NCBI GenBank assembly: GCA_900642245.1
Contig: CAAAJI010000101.1
Span: forward strand, 117,642-159,880
DNA from: Fragilaria radians
Lineage: Eukaryota; Bacillariophyta; Fragilariophyceae; Fragilariales; Fragilariaceae
Direction: 5' to 3'
DNA: 42,239 nt
Shown here: in pieces, positions 1 to 11,100 of the stretch
Numbering within the stretch: the stretch's first letter is position 1
How the letters are laid out: each line of letters opens with the position of its first letter
Made by a program: the position numbers and the translations under genes
Notes under the pieces: generated by a model
Told to the model about the DNA's origin: nothing
Databases searched by the model: none
What the model saw: the letters and a program-made list of their open reading frames with translations, nothing else

Positions 1-2461
1 AATCCTCATCTTTTTCCTTGGTTCTTATTTCCACTTCTGGAATAACTGAAGCATTATCATCTGCTTCATACAGCAAATCAATTGGCTGAACACTTGAATG
101 AGCAACGATTTCCTGTCTACGGGATGGTTGATCTTGGTTGTGATCATCACGCATTTCATCTCCATCCGCGATACTAGCGTCACGACGTAACCATGCTAAA
201 AGCTTCTTCATTTGTCGATAAGCTTTCCTATTCATAACCTTGACGCGCTCTGACATCCCGATCTTTATATTTGACACTACCACTGATATTTTTGTACGAA
301 AGAAAACAAGAAAGTTGAAAAAACCTTGCATAGGAGTCAAAAACGACAGAAGAACAAATAATGGATAGGAATCCACTTCGTACCCATCGATCGCAAATAC
401 AAGAGCAAAAATTGTGTAGGATGCTAGAAATGCCACTACATACCAAAATGACTGCCAAAAGACGTTTCTTTCTAATCTTGAAAGGACCGATGCCTGAGGT
501 CTTTCGAGTCTCTTACTAAAATACCTTCTGAAACCTCGAAAAACACTGAAATATCTCATGGATGAGTTTTCAGACTCTGTATTGAAACTTCGATCTGAGT
601 TAAGGTTGGCCCTTGCTGAGAGACTCCAGCGATTTCCTGCCTTTCGTTGCATTCGCACTTTCCAATAAATGTACATTGTATTGAGTGGAACGTAAAAGAA
701 GCATGGCCCATAAGGGGCATAGAAAAAAAATATTAGCTTTATCCATCCTCCTTTGTCCCTATGGGAACCTAGCATGCATCCCAACGGCGTGAACGTAACA
801 AAATGTATGGCCGCAAATGCCACACATATACCAATGCAAACAGGGAGATACACTAGAAGTATGTGATAACGCATTGTAAATTGCCTGTCGCGAAATCCAT
901 CCAAAACAGAGAGCTTGTAAAAGTATGACAAAGAGGCATTGAAAAGGATCGACGTAAATCCTAAATGCAGCACGAATCCTTGGACTTTACACGTCACCTC
1001 ATTTCCATAGGAGCCATAATACCTAAGGGCATACGCTTTCTCCTTGAAAATCTCACGATCTAGATTGTACAAGGCTTTAAAGTCATAACTTGTTGGTAGA
1101 GGTCCAAGCCCCCAGGCTATAGATGATAGAATATCTGCCAAGCTGAGCACGAAAACGATCCGATAGTACATTTTTGACTTGTCGCTAGCCTTTCGTCTCA
1201 ACACTTGAAAAATGATGGCAAGAGAACCGCAAATGGACATCATGGCTGTGATTCTTTGTATCCATACCACTGCAATCTGCTTTGATAGCGAATCAGCTCC
1301 CCAGTATACAAATAGACCATCATTGCAGCCACAGAAAATACCAACAGATTTCATGTACCTACAATCAAAAGTTATGAATCTGTGTTCGTATAGAGTTTTG
1401 TCTCCGTCTTGCAGAAATGGACCCGCAAGCTCTACAAATCGGCAGGTTGCTTGGTCGAATCCTGGAAGAATGATGGCCTTATCTTGATAATCACGGGTAT
1501 CCAGCGGATGGGAACAAATGCTGCAACGGGATGTCTCTTTTGGAATGTCGCAACCGCATTCCGTACCAAGACCTTGCAATGCAGCACAATTTGCTGCTAA
1601 CCATGGAAGTTCTTCCCGACTGGGTGCTCCATATGCCAGATCAGCTAAGACTTGACATGATATCGATAATCCAGGAAATAAGGGGGAAGTCAACGAAGGA
1701 TCTAGTGTCTTGTTTGGAAACGGCACTTCATACGATTGACTTGTTCCACAAATAGCGCATGGACGCTGATACTTCGTTGCACATCCACAATGCGTGTACA
1801 ATTGTCGGGCGATGGGACAGATGAGGCTAGTATTCGAATAGAGTGTTTCAGTTGCCATGGAAAGTTGTCCGCAAGTTCGCAACGGAAAGCCTTCGATTTG
1901 GATTTCTTTTTCTGCTATAGGACTGTCTCCGAGAGCACACAAGCGACAAACAAATGCTTCTTCGACTTCGATTGGTTTAGATCCTTTTTCCGCACCACAT
2001 CCACAGTACTCACTGATCAGCTGTTGACTAGTCTGACAAAATCCATCGTTATAGGAGTATGTCTGTAAGCCAGCCTCAATCAACTCACAAGTTGGACTTA
2101 TACCACCGAACATTTCGGAGAGAAAAGGAAGATCTCGCTGTCCATAAACAGCTTTTGATTTATCAGGACAAAGATGGCATGCATCTTTCCTTGTAAAGCA
2201 TCCACAAAGACTGCTAATTGTATGAATCATGTTACACTCGGAGGAATTATGGGAAAGTAGCGGTGCAAATTGAGAAAGAGTCAAACAATCGTCGACAAAA
2301 TCAAAGCCTGGAATTTGAAGCTTTGTATTGGGAAGGGTTATTGCCTCTCCCTTTGGACACACCGTGCAGGTAGATAATGACAAATTACGAATGGAAATCA
2401 TGGACTTGAAATGAGGCTGTCGCAACGGGAGGGATTTAAAATCTACCAAACACACTGCATT
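1..2461 (-). CDS. 7TM receptor-like protein with cysteine-rich ectodomain, copy 1 (3' end beyond window)
   Basis: The minus frame is open from 2461 to the left edge; I read it codon by codon and found no stop. It encodes the five six-cysteine modules of the ectodomain, all seven membrane segments and the first part of the cytoplasmic tail; the last ~220 codons lie outside. It is about 98% identical to copy 2 (roughly 40 substitutions over 1-2535 against 8771-11306). At the site where copy 2 has an extra base, copy 1 keeps the frame (1331-1337), reading CGC then NDG as in copy 3. The frame has no ATG at its 5' end. It begins after TTGTAG/AATGCAG, which looks like a 3' splice site, so an upstream exon is expected. 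The role, surface sensing of an extracellular ligand, is inferred from architecture. Confidence 0.8.
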
Positions 2462-2535
2462 CTACAATTAGAAAACGTTATACATAAAATATTTACAATA
2501 AACAAAGTTCTCTAGGGTTGCACTTGTGAAAATGC
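1..2535. repeat. Segmental duplication, unit A (matches 8771-11306)
   Basis: Base 1 aligns to 8771 and the alignment runs without indels, except one extra base in the other copy near 10096. Similarity stops abruptly after about 2535 / 11306, just upstream of the receptor open frame. Only about 40 mismatches were counted, so this is a recent duplication or a converted pair. The left end is outside the window. Confidence 0.9.
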
Positions 2536-3421
2536 CAGCTTACGTGACCTCTTACTATCTTTGACCTGCGAGAGGATTTGTTTAGGTTTCCTAGCACTTG
2601 ATATTTTCAAGGATATGATTGAAGATCGCTAAGGTTACGGAGTACCTTTTACGGAGTAATTTCTGATTTGTCGAAATTAAGCGGACTAGCAATAGGTGAT
2701 ATGTTAAAGAATGCCTTCTTTTTCATGTTTGAACCGTCTTCTATTCATGAATAATTAAAACTGTCAATAAGAAACTCGTAACTCTATATATCTTTGTACT
2801 TTCCTTCCCGAAGTTCATGTTGACGGTTCGTTTCAATAAAGCTTTATTTGTTCATCTAAAGGGTAGTAAATACTTCCAAGGCTTCTCCATTCTCTCGAGG
2901 AGTCTGGGCCGCAGCAAACTCCATCAGAACCTTGATTTCTTCTTTTACAAGCCTTTTTCTTTTATTCCTTCATCCTCCCCATAGTTATCACATCGCAGGA
3001 ACTTTATCATGTCTGGGTTTCTAGCCTTCAACACCTTCGCAACTCAATGATCTTCCTCACTTTATCTAATTTTTTTTTCTCAAAACAAAACCTCAGGAGA
3101 ATTCATCAACCATCAGAAGGCATCACTTTGCTCTATGGTGTGACATATTGAATGACATCACGAATATTCAATGGTCAATAATTTTTTGTTTGGGTTTATT
3201 AGGTGAAGAAATCTGTAAGTTGATGAAGTTTCAATTTGAAGCTAGGAGCCCGGAAAGATATTTAGCTTTGGAATAATCCATTATTTAATGAATCACAATC
3301 TTAGTGTGAAGAGGCTCTCCAACACGTTTAAACGTCAGGTATACAAAAGGAGTCCTATTCTTTTGTGCTATTTGTTGTTTGTTAAGTTAGGTTTAAGTTA
3401 AGCTATTTATTTTGCTGCAGC
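2462..3421. other. Spacer, no gene recognised
   Basis: AT-rich sequence between receptor copy 1 and a copia relict. On the minus strand a splice-donor-like GTAAGC at 2543-2538 could pair with the acceptor at about 2462, but no ATG plus signal peptide was found upstream of it. The right end (about 3360-3420) finishes in TTTTGCTGCAG directly before the gag frame and may be a leader of the decayed element. No LTR pair could be assigned. Confidence 0.4.
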
Positions 3422-4440
3422 TTGAGCGCAATTTGTGTGCTGAACTTTTCGGGAAATAAAGATGATTGGTTTACATGGAGCGAAAAGTTTTTGGCTAAAG
3501 CCAAGCGTTCTGGAACTGAAGAAGTTTTGTTAGGAAAGGTTAAGATTCCCAAGACTTTGGATCCTGTTGATGAGAAGACAGAGGAAGGGAAAAGGCAGTT
3601 AAAGGCAATTGACTTGAATGAATTGGCCTTCACTGAACTTGTTCTATCAATTGATGTGAGTGGCAGTGCCAGCAAGACTGCATTCAGTATCATCAAAAGT
3701 TGTAAGACAAAGGAGTATGAAGATGGGAATGCTGCGCTAGCATGGGAGAAGTTAAAGAAGGAGTATGAGCCTACCTCGGCCGCTTCGTTAGTAAAGACCG
3801 AAAGAAAGTTCAGAGAAAGTAAGTTGAGCAAGGATGAGGCCCCTGAAACTTGGATTACGAACTTGGAGGAGTTATGTCTTCAATTAGTGGTCATGGGATC
3901 AATCATGACGGATGATCAATTTATGGTTCAAGTGTTGAATAGTTTGACAAGCGAATCCGAATTTCAAGTAATATTTTTGGAGAAACGGATTGGGAATGCA
4001 GACAACCAGTTGACTGTTGATGAGCTAAAGGAAGAATTAAGGTTGAGGTTTGAAAGGCTTATGATTAAAGTGGAATCAAAAAATCATAAGGAAGTAAAGG
4101 CACTATTCACTGTGCAGTTTAAAGGAAAATGTCGCAACTGTGGAAATTTAGGCCATAAGACAGCCCAATGTAAGTCCAAGCAGATTAAAGAGGAAAGGAA
4201 TGATTTTATTTATAATTATTGTAAGAAGACAGGACATACAAAGGCAAACTGATACACGTTAATGAAGAAGAACCAAAGTCAAGGAGAAGTAAATCCGGAT
4301 GGGATAAGGAACGGTGTAGCAGGTACAGTGACCGATGTTGTTCTTTCCTCCATTGAAAGTAACGAGGATTTTGACCATGAGATTTGGATTGGTGACAGTG
4401 GCGCATCATCTCATTATTGTAAAAGTGACGTAGGACTGTA
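3422..4440 (+). pseudogene. Copia-type Gag (UBN2-like) plus start of aspartic protease, decayed
   Basis: An open stretch of about 276 codons has the features of the copia Gag domain often called UBN2 (WFTWSEKFLAKAK near the start, then ETWITNLEEL and the QVLNSL block). It ends with a zinc knuckle CRNCGNLGHKTAQC (C-x2-C-x4-H-x4-C). A second knuckle-like motif, YNYCKKTGHTKAN, is cut by a TGA at 4250-4252 exactly where the final cysteine is expected. The frame then continues with YTLMKK and reaches EIWIGDSGASSHYC, a copia protease active-site motif, at about 4380-4420. The first codon of the open frame is TTG, so the true start is lost or upstream. It is homologous to the Gag at 29038-29811 and the relict at 5600-6310. 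Not functional as it stands. Confidence 0.8.
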
Positions 4441-4660
4441 AGACTGTGCGGGCGATTTCTGAAGAAATAACGGTCGGGAACGGCAATATTACGGTTGCGG
4501 AGATGATGGGGAAGCTAAGATGTGTTATTCTACAAGATTACAAAGATTGGGATTCAAGAAAAGTTAGCATGACCCGGATCTATGGATGATAGATAAGACA
4601 TCACATCATGAAAACTTAGCAACATTTTCGCGGTAATTAAGTCCTTAGAGAAAATATACT
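4441..4660 (+). pseudogene. Copia protease / pre-integrase remnant
   Basis: Short readable segments follow the protease motif in shifting frames, for example ISEE then ITVGNGNITV and AEMMGKLRCVILQD. These resemble the sequence after the active site in copia polyproteins. Stops and frameshifts are frequent. This is the continuation of the preceding Gag relict. Confidence 0.5.
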
Positions 4661-4810
4661 TATTGAAGAATGCGGTATTCCTAAGTACTATTTAGGTGGA
4701 AATGTGGAGTTCCTCGGAGATTCATGGAAGATATAAGGTTTAGGATTAGCTATCCCTGCCAGAACCTGTATCCAGAATGTCATCCCAAAGTTTGAGAACC
4801 TTTTTGGTAT
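4661..4810 (+). pseudogene. Copia reverse transcriptase fragment
   Basis: Translation gives GIPKYYLGGNVEFLGDSW, then GLGLAIPARTCIQNVIPK and FENLFG, which resembles the region after the YVDD box in copia reverse transcriptases (YYLGGDVEF, SARTYIKNVIPK). There is one in-frame stop between the two pieces. Integrase and most of RT are missing between this and the protease remnant, so the element at 3422-4810 has lost a large central part. Confidence 0.6.
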
Positions 4811-5154
4811 GTTTTTATTGTTCTTTTTGGTACATGGTGCTATTTATTTAGCTCCATTCGTTAAAGATACTTTTCATCGCCATTTTTTCAGTTGCTCTTA
4901 TCAAGGATATAAAAATTCGCTAAACAAGATCATTGATTGTTAAATCTTTGGCACGTTAGAGAAACTAAGATAAATGTTAGAGTATCTTTGGCACATCTGA
5001 ACGGTTCAGAAAAGAGTTTGCAATAGTAGTTATAGCGATCCTTTTATTGCCAAGATAGAAATTGGTTAATTAAACTATAGGTTCACAATTTACACAAAAT
5101 CATATTTTATAGCATAAATTTATTTTAGAACTATTTTATCTTTTTTTAAGGTTT
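4811..5154. other. AT-rich spacer with a short dispersed repeat
   Basis: No coding signal. The segment 4836-4890 recurs with a few mismatches at 11653-11707 (shared core GCTATTTATTTAGCTC and TACTTTTCATC). It may be a piece of an unrecognised LTR or regulatory region of a copia family. Confidence 0.4.
4836..4890. repeat. Short dispersed repeat (copy at 11653-11707)
   Basis: About 55 bp with roughly five mismatches between copies. Both sit in AT-rich non-coding sequence next to retrotransposon debris. A TATATAAGG sequence follows the second copy at about 11738. Function unknown. Confidence 0.5.
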
Positions 5155-5601
5155 AACCCTTAGCCTTTAGGCTTATGCGATCTTAGATTCACAACTTAGA
5201 TTCTTTAATTGTGAATCTTGATAGATTGCCCTTAGCTACTTGGGAATTTGTAGTTATCCCTACCGTATACATATGACGGTTCTGAAAAGATATTAAATGA
5301 TCTTCTCATTTAAAAGCAATATGAAGCAAGCATCACTAAACTCATACAAGACTATATCATTGTTGCATTGGTGGAAGATATACAAAGCCTATGTTACTTA
5401 TTCTAGATTTAGATGAGTAAATAAAATAATATTGATTCTAGTATTATTTACTATGCACTAATGATAACTTGGACGTCTCCAGTATCGGTACACCCACACA
5501 TCTCTTAGCCTTAGCAACCTATTGTAGTATTGCTAGACTGTATTGCTTACAGCCTTTAGAGTTAGGTATTACCTTAACCATCCTAACTCAAAGGTATGTC
5601 A
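5155..5601 (+). repeat. LTR of a decayed copia element (family with solo LTR at 39110-39567)
   Basis: The whole segment aligns to 39110-39567 (for example GATTCACAACTTAGA, TATGACGGT.CTGAAAAGATATTAAAT, GGACGTCTCCAGTATCGGTAC). Its right part (5442-5601) also recurs at 21327-21486. Similarity ends at TATGTCA, directly before the remnant Gag, as expected for a 5' LTR. The exact left end is uncertain. Confidence 0.7.
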
Positions 5602-7167
5602 AAGTGAGAAATGGCTTGCTAAATAAAGTCAGGTCAAATCAAGTCTTTTGGCTTTAAAGATAAATTGTTGGGAAAATCACGCATCCCTTAGTCTGATAAA
5701 ATTTGTAATATGAATTTGAAGAAGGAAAGAAGAAGTTAAATTTTCTGAGTGTAATCAGATTGGATATACTGAAATGATTTTATTGATTGGTGACAAGACT
5801 AGCAATGGGCAGGTTGCTCTTAATTTAGTTAAGTGCTGCCAGAATAAAAGCTATATTGATGACAACACAGCATTGACATGAAATGACTCAAGAACAAGGT
5901 TGAGCCAGTTTCTGCTCCTTCCATGGTTAAGTTAGAAAGACATTATGCATTGAAGAAGAATCAAGATACTGAGGTTTGGATTACAGAGCTTGAAGATTTG
6001 CGCATCAACCTTGATGAGATTGGATCCAGCAATTTAGACAATCAGTTTATGATCCATATCTTGAATCATTTGACATCGGATTACGAGCTTCCATTGGCAT
6101 TGATGGTGAAGGCAAATCTTTTGCCTTTGATAAGAGATGAGCTGACCTTTGTTTTTTGATACTCACTTTTAAGTCAAGTACCAATAATTAAAGCAAAGTA
6201 TTGGAAGATCGCGCGTTGTTTAGTGGTCAATTTAAAGAAAGATGTGGAAATGGCGGGACCAGCAGTAATCCAAATACTTGAGTTTACTGCACTGGTTGTC
6301 ATAGGTCGGGACATTTGAAGAGGGATAGTTCAAGACAGGCAGAGCTTTGAATCTAAGGGATGTTGAATTTATAGAGACATTGAAAGATGACAAAATGACA
6401 GCAGATAGTTAGATTTGCGATAGTGCCGTATGTGGACACTCCTGTCACTTCTTGGAAGGGTTGTATTTTCCTTAAAGGCATTTACGAAGAAATTACTGTT
6501 GGAAACAGAAATTCTATGATCGCTTACATACTTGTAAATTTGTGAAGTTGCAAAGCAGCACACTCTGATGGTTCTTCCTTAGATGTTACGTTTAATATCC
6601 GTACGCCAGTACCTGATCTTTGGGTTAGCCTCGGTAACTCAACAACAGGTCAATTCAAGCAATTAAGAAATCTCAATTTGTCTTTTAAAAAGTCAATTAT
6701 CCCTGTCATTTGATTGAGCTTTCCCTGAAACTAAATGTTTTGTGACAGGAATTAAGACGTATGTTATTCGCTTCCTGCTGTTTATCACACAATTGAGAGC
6801 AAAAATACATTGTTCCTGACCATGATGGCAAGAATAAAGTATTGTATAAGATTACAGCTTAATATACATTGACCTTAGATTTGAGGTTTCTGGACCTAGA
6901 ATCCCTCAGAGAAACGGAAAAGTTGATATTGAAATTAAGAGTAAAAAACAAGCTTGAAGGCGGTATTAATCAAGTTTCATGTATTGAATTTACTAAAACT
7001 TTTGCTCCAATGGTCAATAAAGTGAGTCAAAGAAAAAGGCTCATTGCAAATCCTGTCTGGGAATTGAAGGCCTCCCTAATTGATGTGGAAAACAGCATTA
7101 TTTCATGAAGAATCTCAGGAACAAATAAATATAGATATTCGTAAGAAACAAAGAACACGATTAAAAT
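5602..7167 (+). pseudogene. Decayed copia element (Gag to mid-integrase), copy B
   Basis: Order of recognisable pieces: Gag core from about 5700 (DKTSNGQVALNLVKCCQNKS), with the best stretch at 5923-6159 (SMVKLERHYALKKNQDTEVW, ITELEDL, NQFMIHILNHLTSDYE). Then a zinc-knuckle remnant at 6240-6320, a protease remnant at 6410-6530 (ICDSAVCGHSC, EEITVGNRN), and integrase pieces at 6880-7110 (PQRNGKVDIE, then RKRLIANPVWELKASLIDVE, resembling the copia TPQRNGKVE and WAECA-TAT blocks). Many stops and frameshifts. No RT or RNase H follows; the relict ends where the spacer begins. Confidence 0.75.
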
Positions 7168-7172
7168 GATGC
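7168..7172. other. Empty target site of the gypsy insertion (GATGC)
   Basis: In unit B the flanks AAAATGATGC and AAACACAG are contiguous. In unit C the same flanks are separated by the gypsy element, with GATGC duplicated at 22614-22618 and 33300-33304. This is a preserved pre-insertion allele in a paralogous block. Confidence 0.92.
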
Positions 7173-8120
7173 AAACACAGAATCAACTAATTGATTGATT
7201 CAAAACGTTCGAGATGAACGCAGAGATAAAAGAATTTTGCAATCTTCTCATTGCTCTATCTTCCCCAACACTTACCAATACATTGGTTTTTTTATCCTGC
7301 ATGTTACTGCCATTGAAGTATGGCTCACTTTCTCATGCAATTCCTCATAAGACAAATTTATAGGACCTTTGTCTTCCGCGTTGCCTCAAACTTCATCAAA
7401 CACCTGATGATCATCCCAACGATCTTCCGTTTGGGTTTGCAATTGAAAATGGATAGGCCAACGATCTTCCCTTTGGGTTTGCAATTGAAAATGGATAGGG
7501 AAAAACCAGGTCATCCTTGGTTTTTCACAAATTGTTCTTAGCTTGATTCAATCTGCTCATCTATCTGAATGTTATCCCATAATTGTTTTGTGGATATGAA
7601 GATAACCACTTGCTTTTTCCAATATAACTAAATGCAGACCGGTATTTTTCCATCAAATGTCCGGATGCCTCCAGGATTCATTCAAATAATCAAGTCGCTC
7701 ATCGTGTTAGCTACTATTATTTCACTGAAAGCAATCCCAATCAATCTGGTATCTTTGAAGCTACTTGCAAATATGCTAGAATCGTAGACAACTAGTTTAT
7801 TCTTTACAACATAAACTGCAAAGTATAGGTTTGATCCATGAAAACCTAATGCTAACTATATGACTACTAAACTGGTACACTGATTTAGCCTTCCAGCATA
7901 GAACCTTTCCTCAAAGGCGATAAAGTGTGCTCAAGGTAAGATGACATGACAGACTCAGATTATTGCCTCACAACCTCGAAGCAAATTTTTGCAAGAATTA
8001 TCCTCTCCAACAAGGAAACGATTTTCATACCGAATCATTTTCATGAGAATTGCTGGTCCTAATCAATGCAGATCGACCTGTAGCCGTGAAGTTCCAAAAC
8101 GTAAGATAATATCTCCCTAG
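7173..8120. other. Duplicated spacer downstream of receptor copy 2
   Basis: This matches 33305-34210 in unit C. On the minus strand about 7560-7900 reads as a mostly open frame in both copies (AVYVVKNKLVVYDSSIFA, then SFKDTRLIGIAFSEIIVANT and PGGIRTFDGKIPVCI) with shared stops, so it looks like a decayed gene or exon of unknown family. The HWxLxV..YDS-like look hints at a C48/Ulp1-type protease, but that is weak. No intact gene. Confidence 0.35.
7416..7499. repeat. 42-bp tandem duplication (two units)
   Basis: Units 7416-7457 and 7458-7499 begin CCAACGATCTTCC and end AATGGATAGG and differ at one base. Unit C has a single, more diverged unit at about 33548-33589, so the duplication arose in block B after the blocks separated, or was lost in C. 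Confidence 0.9.
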
Positions 8121-11100
8121 TTATGGACTCTTAGGTTGACTCGAGCAGGAAAAATCGTCCACATTCTCACCACTGACATCAGAAGTAAATTCAATCATAC
8201 TGGAAAACACTTGCTCTCGTCTTGTGGAATCGCACTCTTTAAACGCTGTAATAAAAGTTAAGGTATCAGCAACATTACTCTGACTTTCTGTGTCGACAGT
8301 CTCCTCGCTGATCTCGGACGTAAATTCTATTACACTCGAAAACACTTGCTCGCGTTTAGTTTCCATCTCGGTAACAAACACTGATTCTAGGTTTTTGTTA
8401 TCATGCTTCGAGGCCAACCTATCTACCTCAGGCGAATCGTCACTTACTTTAGAATCAGACTCCATTACGCTCGAGAGCAATTGCTCTCTTTTCCTTGTCG
8501 ACATAGCTGTTTCTCTTTCTTCCAAATTTAAATCATGTCTCTTCACAGAAGAGGCATCGATTGTGGGAATCTCTGTGGAAATACCCATATCCATAGCATT
8601 GTGATTAATCTGCATCTCGAGAGAATGCATCGGAATTTCATCAATCTCTTGCAAACCAATAAGATGACCTAAAACATCTTTGAAATTTGAAGCCTTTCGC
8701 ATTCTTCCGTCTTTTGGCACCTCTATACCTCGATCTATCTCTAATTCTAAACATTTAAAGGATTTGAACGAATCCTCATCTTTTTCCTTGGTTCTTATTT
8801 CCACTTCTTGAATAACTGAACCATTATCATCTGCTTCATACAGCAAATCAATTGGCTGAACACTTGAATGAGCAACGTTTTCCTGTCTACGGGAAGGTTG
8901 ATCTTGGTTGTGATCATCACACATTTCATCTCCATCCGCGATACTAGCGTCACGACGTAACCATGCTAAACGCTTCTTCATTTGTCGATAAGCTTTCCTA
9001 TTCATAGCCTTGACGCGCTCTGACATCCCGATCTTTATATTTGACACAACCACTGATATTCTTGTACGAAAGAAAACAAGAAAGTTGAAAAAACCTTGCA
9101 TAGGAGTCAAAAACGACAGAAGAACAAATAATGGATAGGAATCCACTTCGTACCCATCGATCGCAAATACAAGAGCAAAAATTGTGTAGGATGCTAGAAA
9201 TGCCACTACATACCAAAATGACTGCCAAAAGACGTTTCTTTCTAGTCTTGAAAGGACCGATGCCTGAGGTCTTTCGAGTCTCTTACTAAAATATCTTCTG
9301 AAACCTCGAAAAACACTGAAATATCTCGTGGATGAGTTTTGAGACTCTGTATTGAAACTTCGATCTGAGTTAAGGTTGGCCCTTGCTGAGAGACTCCATC
9401 GATTTCCTGCCTTTCGCTGCATTCGCACTTTCCAATAAATGTACATTGTATTGAGTGGAACGTAAAAGAAGCATGGCCCATAAGGGGCATAGAAAAAAAA
9501 TATTAGCTTTATCCATCCTCCTTTGTCCCTATGGGAACCTAGCATACAGCCCAACGGCGTGAACGTAACAAAATGTATGGCCGCAAATGCCACACATATA
9601 CCAATGCAAACAGGGAGATAAACTAGAAGTATGTGATAACGCATGGTAAATTGCCTGTCGCGAAATCCATCCAAAACAGAGAGCTTGTAAAAGTATGACA
9701 GAGAGGCATTGAAAAGGATCGACGTAAATCCTAAATGCAGTACAAATCCTTGGACCTTACACGTCACCTCATTACCATAGGAGCCATAATACCTAAGGGC
9801 ATACGCTTTCTCCTTGAAAATCTCACGATCTAGATTGTACAAGGCTTTAAAGTCATAACTTGTTGGTAGAGGTCCAAGCCCCCAGGCTATCGATGATAGA
9901 ATATCTGCCAAGCTGAGCACGAAAACGATCCGATAGTACATTTTTGACTTGTCGCTAGCCTTTCGTCTCAACACTTGAAAAATGATGGCAAGAGAACCGC
10001 AAATAGACATCATGGCTGTGATTCTTTGTATCCATACCACTGCAATCTGCTTTGATAGCGAATCAGCTCCCCAGTATACAAATAGACCATCATTGCCAGC
10101 CACAGAAAATACCAACAGATTTCATGTACCTACAATCAAAAGTTATGAATCTGTGTTCGTATAGAGTTTTATCTCCGTCTTGTAGAAATGGACCCGCAAG
10201 CTCTACAAATCTGCAGGTTGCTTGGTCGAATCCTGGAAGAATGATGGCCTTATCTTGATAATCACGGGTATCCAGCGGATGGGAACAAATGCTGCAACGG
10301 GATGTCTCTTTTGGAATGTCGCAACCGCATTCCGTACCAAGACCTTGCAATGCAGCACAATTTGCTGCTAACCATGGAAGTTCTTCCCGACTGGGTGCTC
10401 CATATGCCAGATCAGCTAAGACTTGACATGATATCGATAATCCAGGAAATAAGGGGGAAGTCAACGAAGGATCTAATGTCTTATTTGGAAACGGCACTTC
10501 ATACGACTCGCTTGTTCCACAAATAGCGCATGGACGCTGATACTTCGTTGCACATCCACAATGCGTGTACAATTGTCGGGCGATGGGACAGATGAGGCTA
10601 GTATTCGAATAGAGTGTTTCAGTTGCCATGGAAAGTTGTCCGCAAGTTCGCAACGGAAAGCCTTCGATTTGGATTTCTTTTTCTGCTATAGGACTGTCTC
10701 CGAGAGCACACAAGCGACAAACAAATGCTTCTTCGACTTCGATTGGTTTAGATCCTTTTTCCGCACCACATCCACAGTACTCACTGATCAGCTGTTGACT
10801 AGTCTGACAAAATCCATCGTTATAGGAGTATGTCTGTAAGCCAGCCTCAATCAACTCACAAGTTGGACTTATACCACCGAACATTTCGGAGAGAAAAGGA
10901 AGATCTCGCTGTCCATAAACAGCTTTTGATTTATCAGGACAAAGATGGCATGCATCTTTCCTTGTAAAGCATCCACAAAGACTGCTAATTGTATGAATCA
11001 TGTTACACTCGGAGGAATTATGGGAAAGTAGCGGTGCAAATTGAGAAAGAGTCAAACAATCGTCGACAAAATCAAAGCCTGGAATTTGAAGCTTTGTATT

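Noticed and set aside
228..458. 76-codon minus-strand frame rich in Cys and Ser (also at 8998-9228 and 35127-35345)
   Set aside because: Out-of-frame reading of receptor segments 6-7. The overlapping long frame explains the sequence.
1212..2068. Several plus-strand frames, repeated at 9982-10839 and 36099-36955
   Set aside because: They are mirror images of the cysteine-rich ectodomain on the minus strand. The Cys pattern and length of the minus frame decide the coding strand.
8290..8604. Plus-strand open frame of 104 codons, with counterpart at 34446-34694
   Set aside because: Antisense to the receptor tail. It exists in both copies only because the coding strand is conserved, and shows no recognisable domain.
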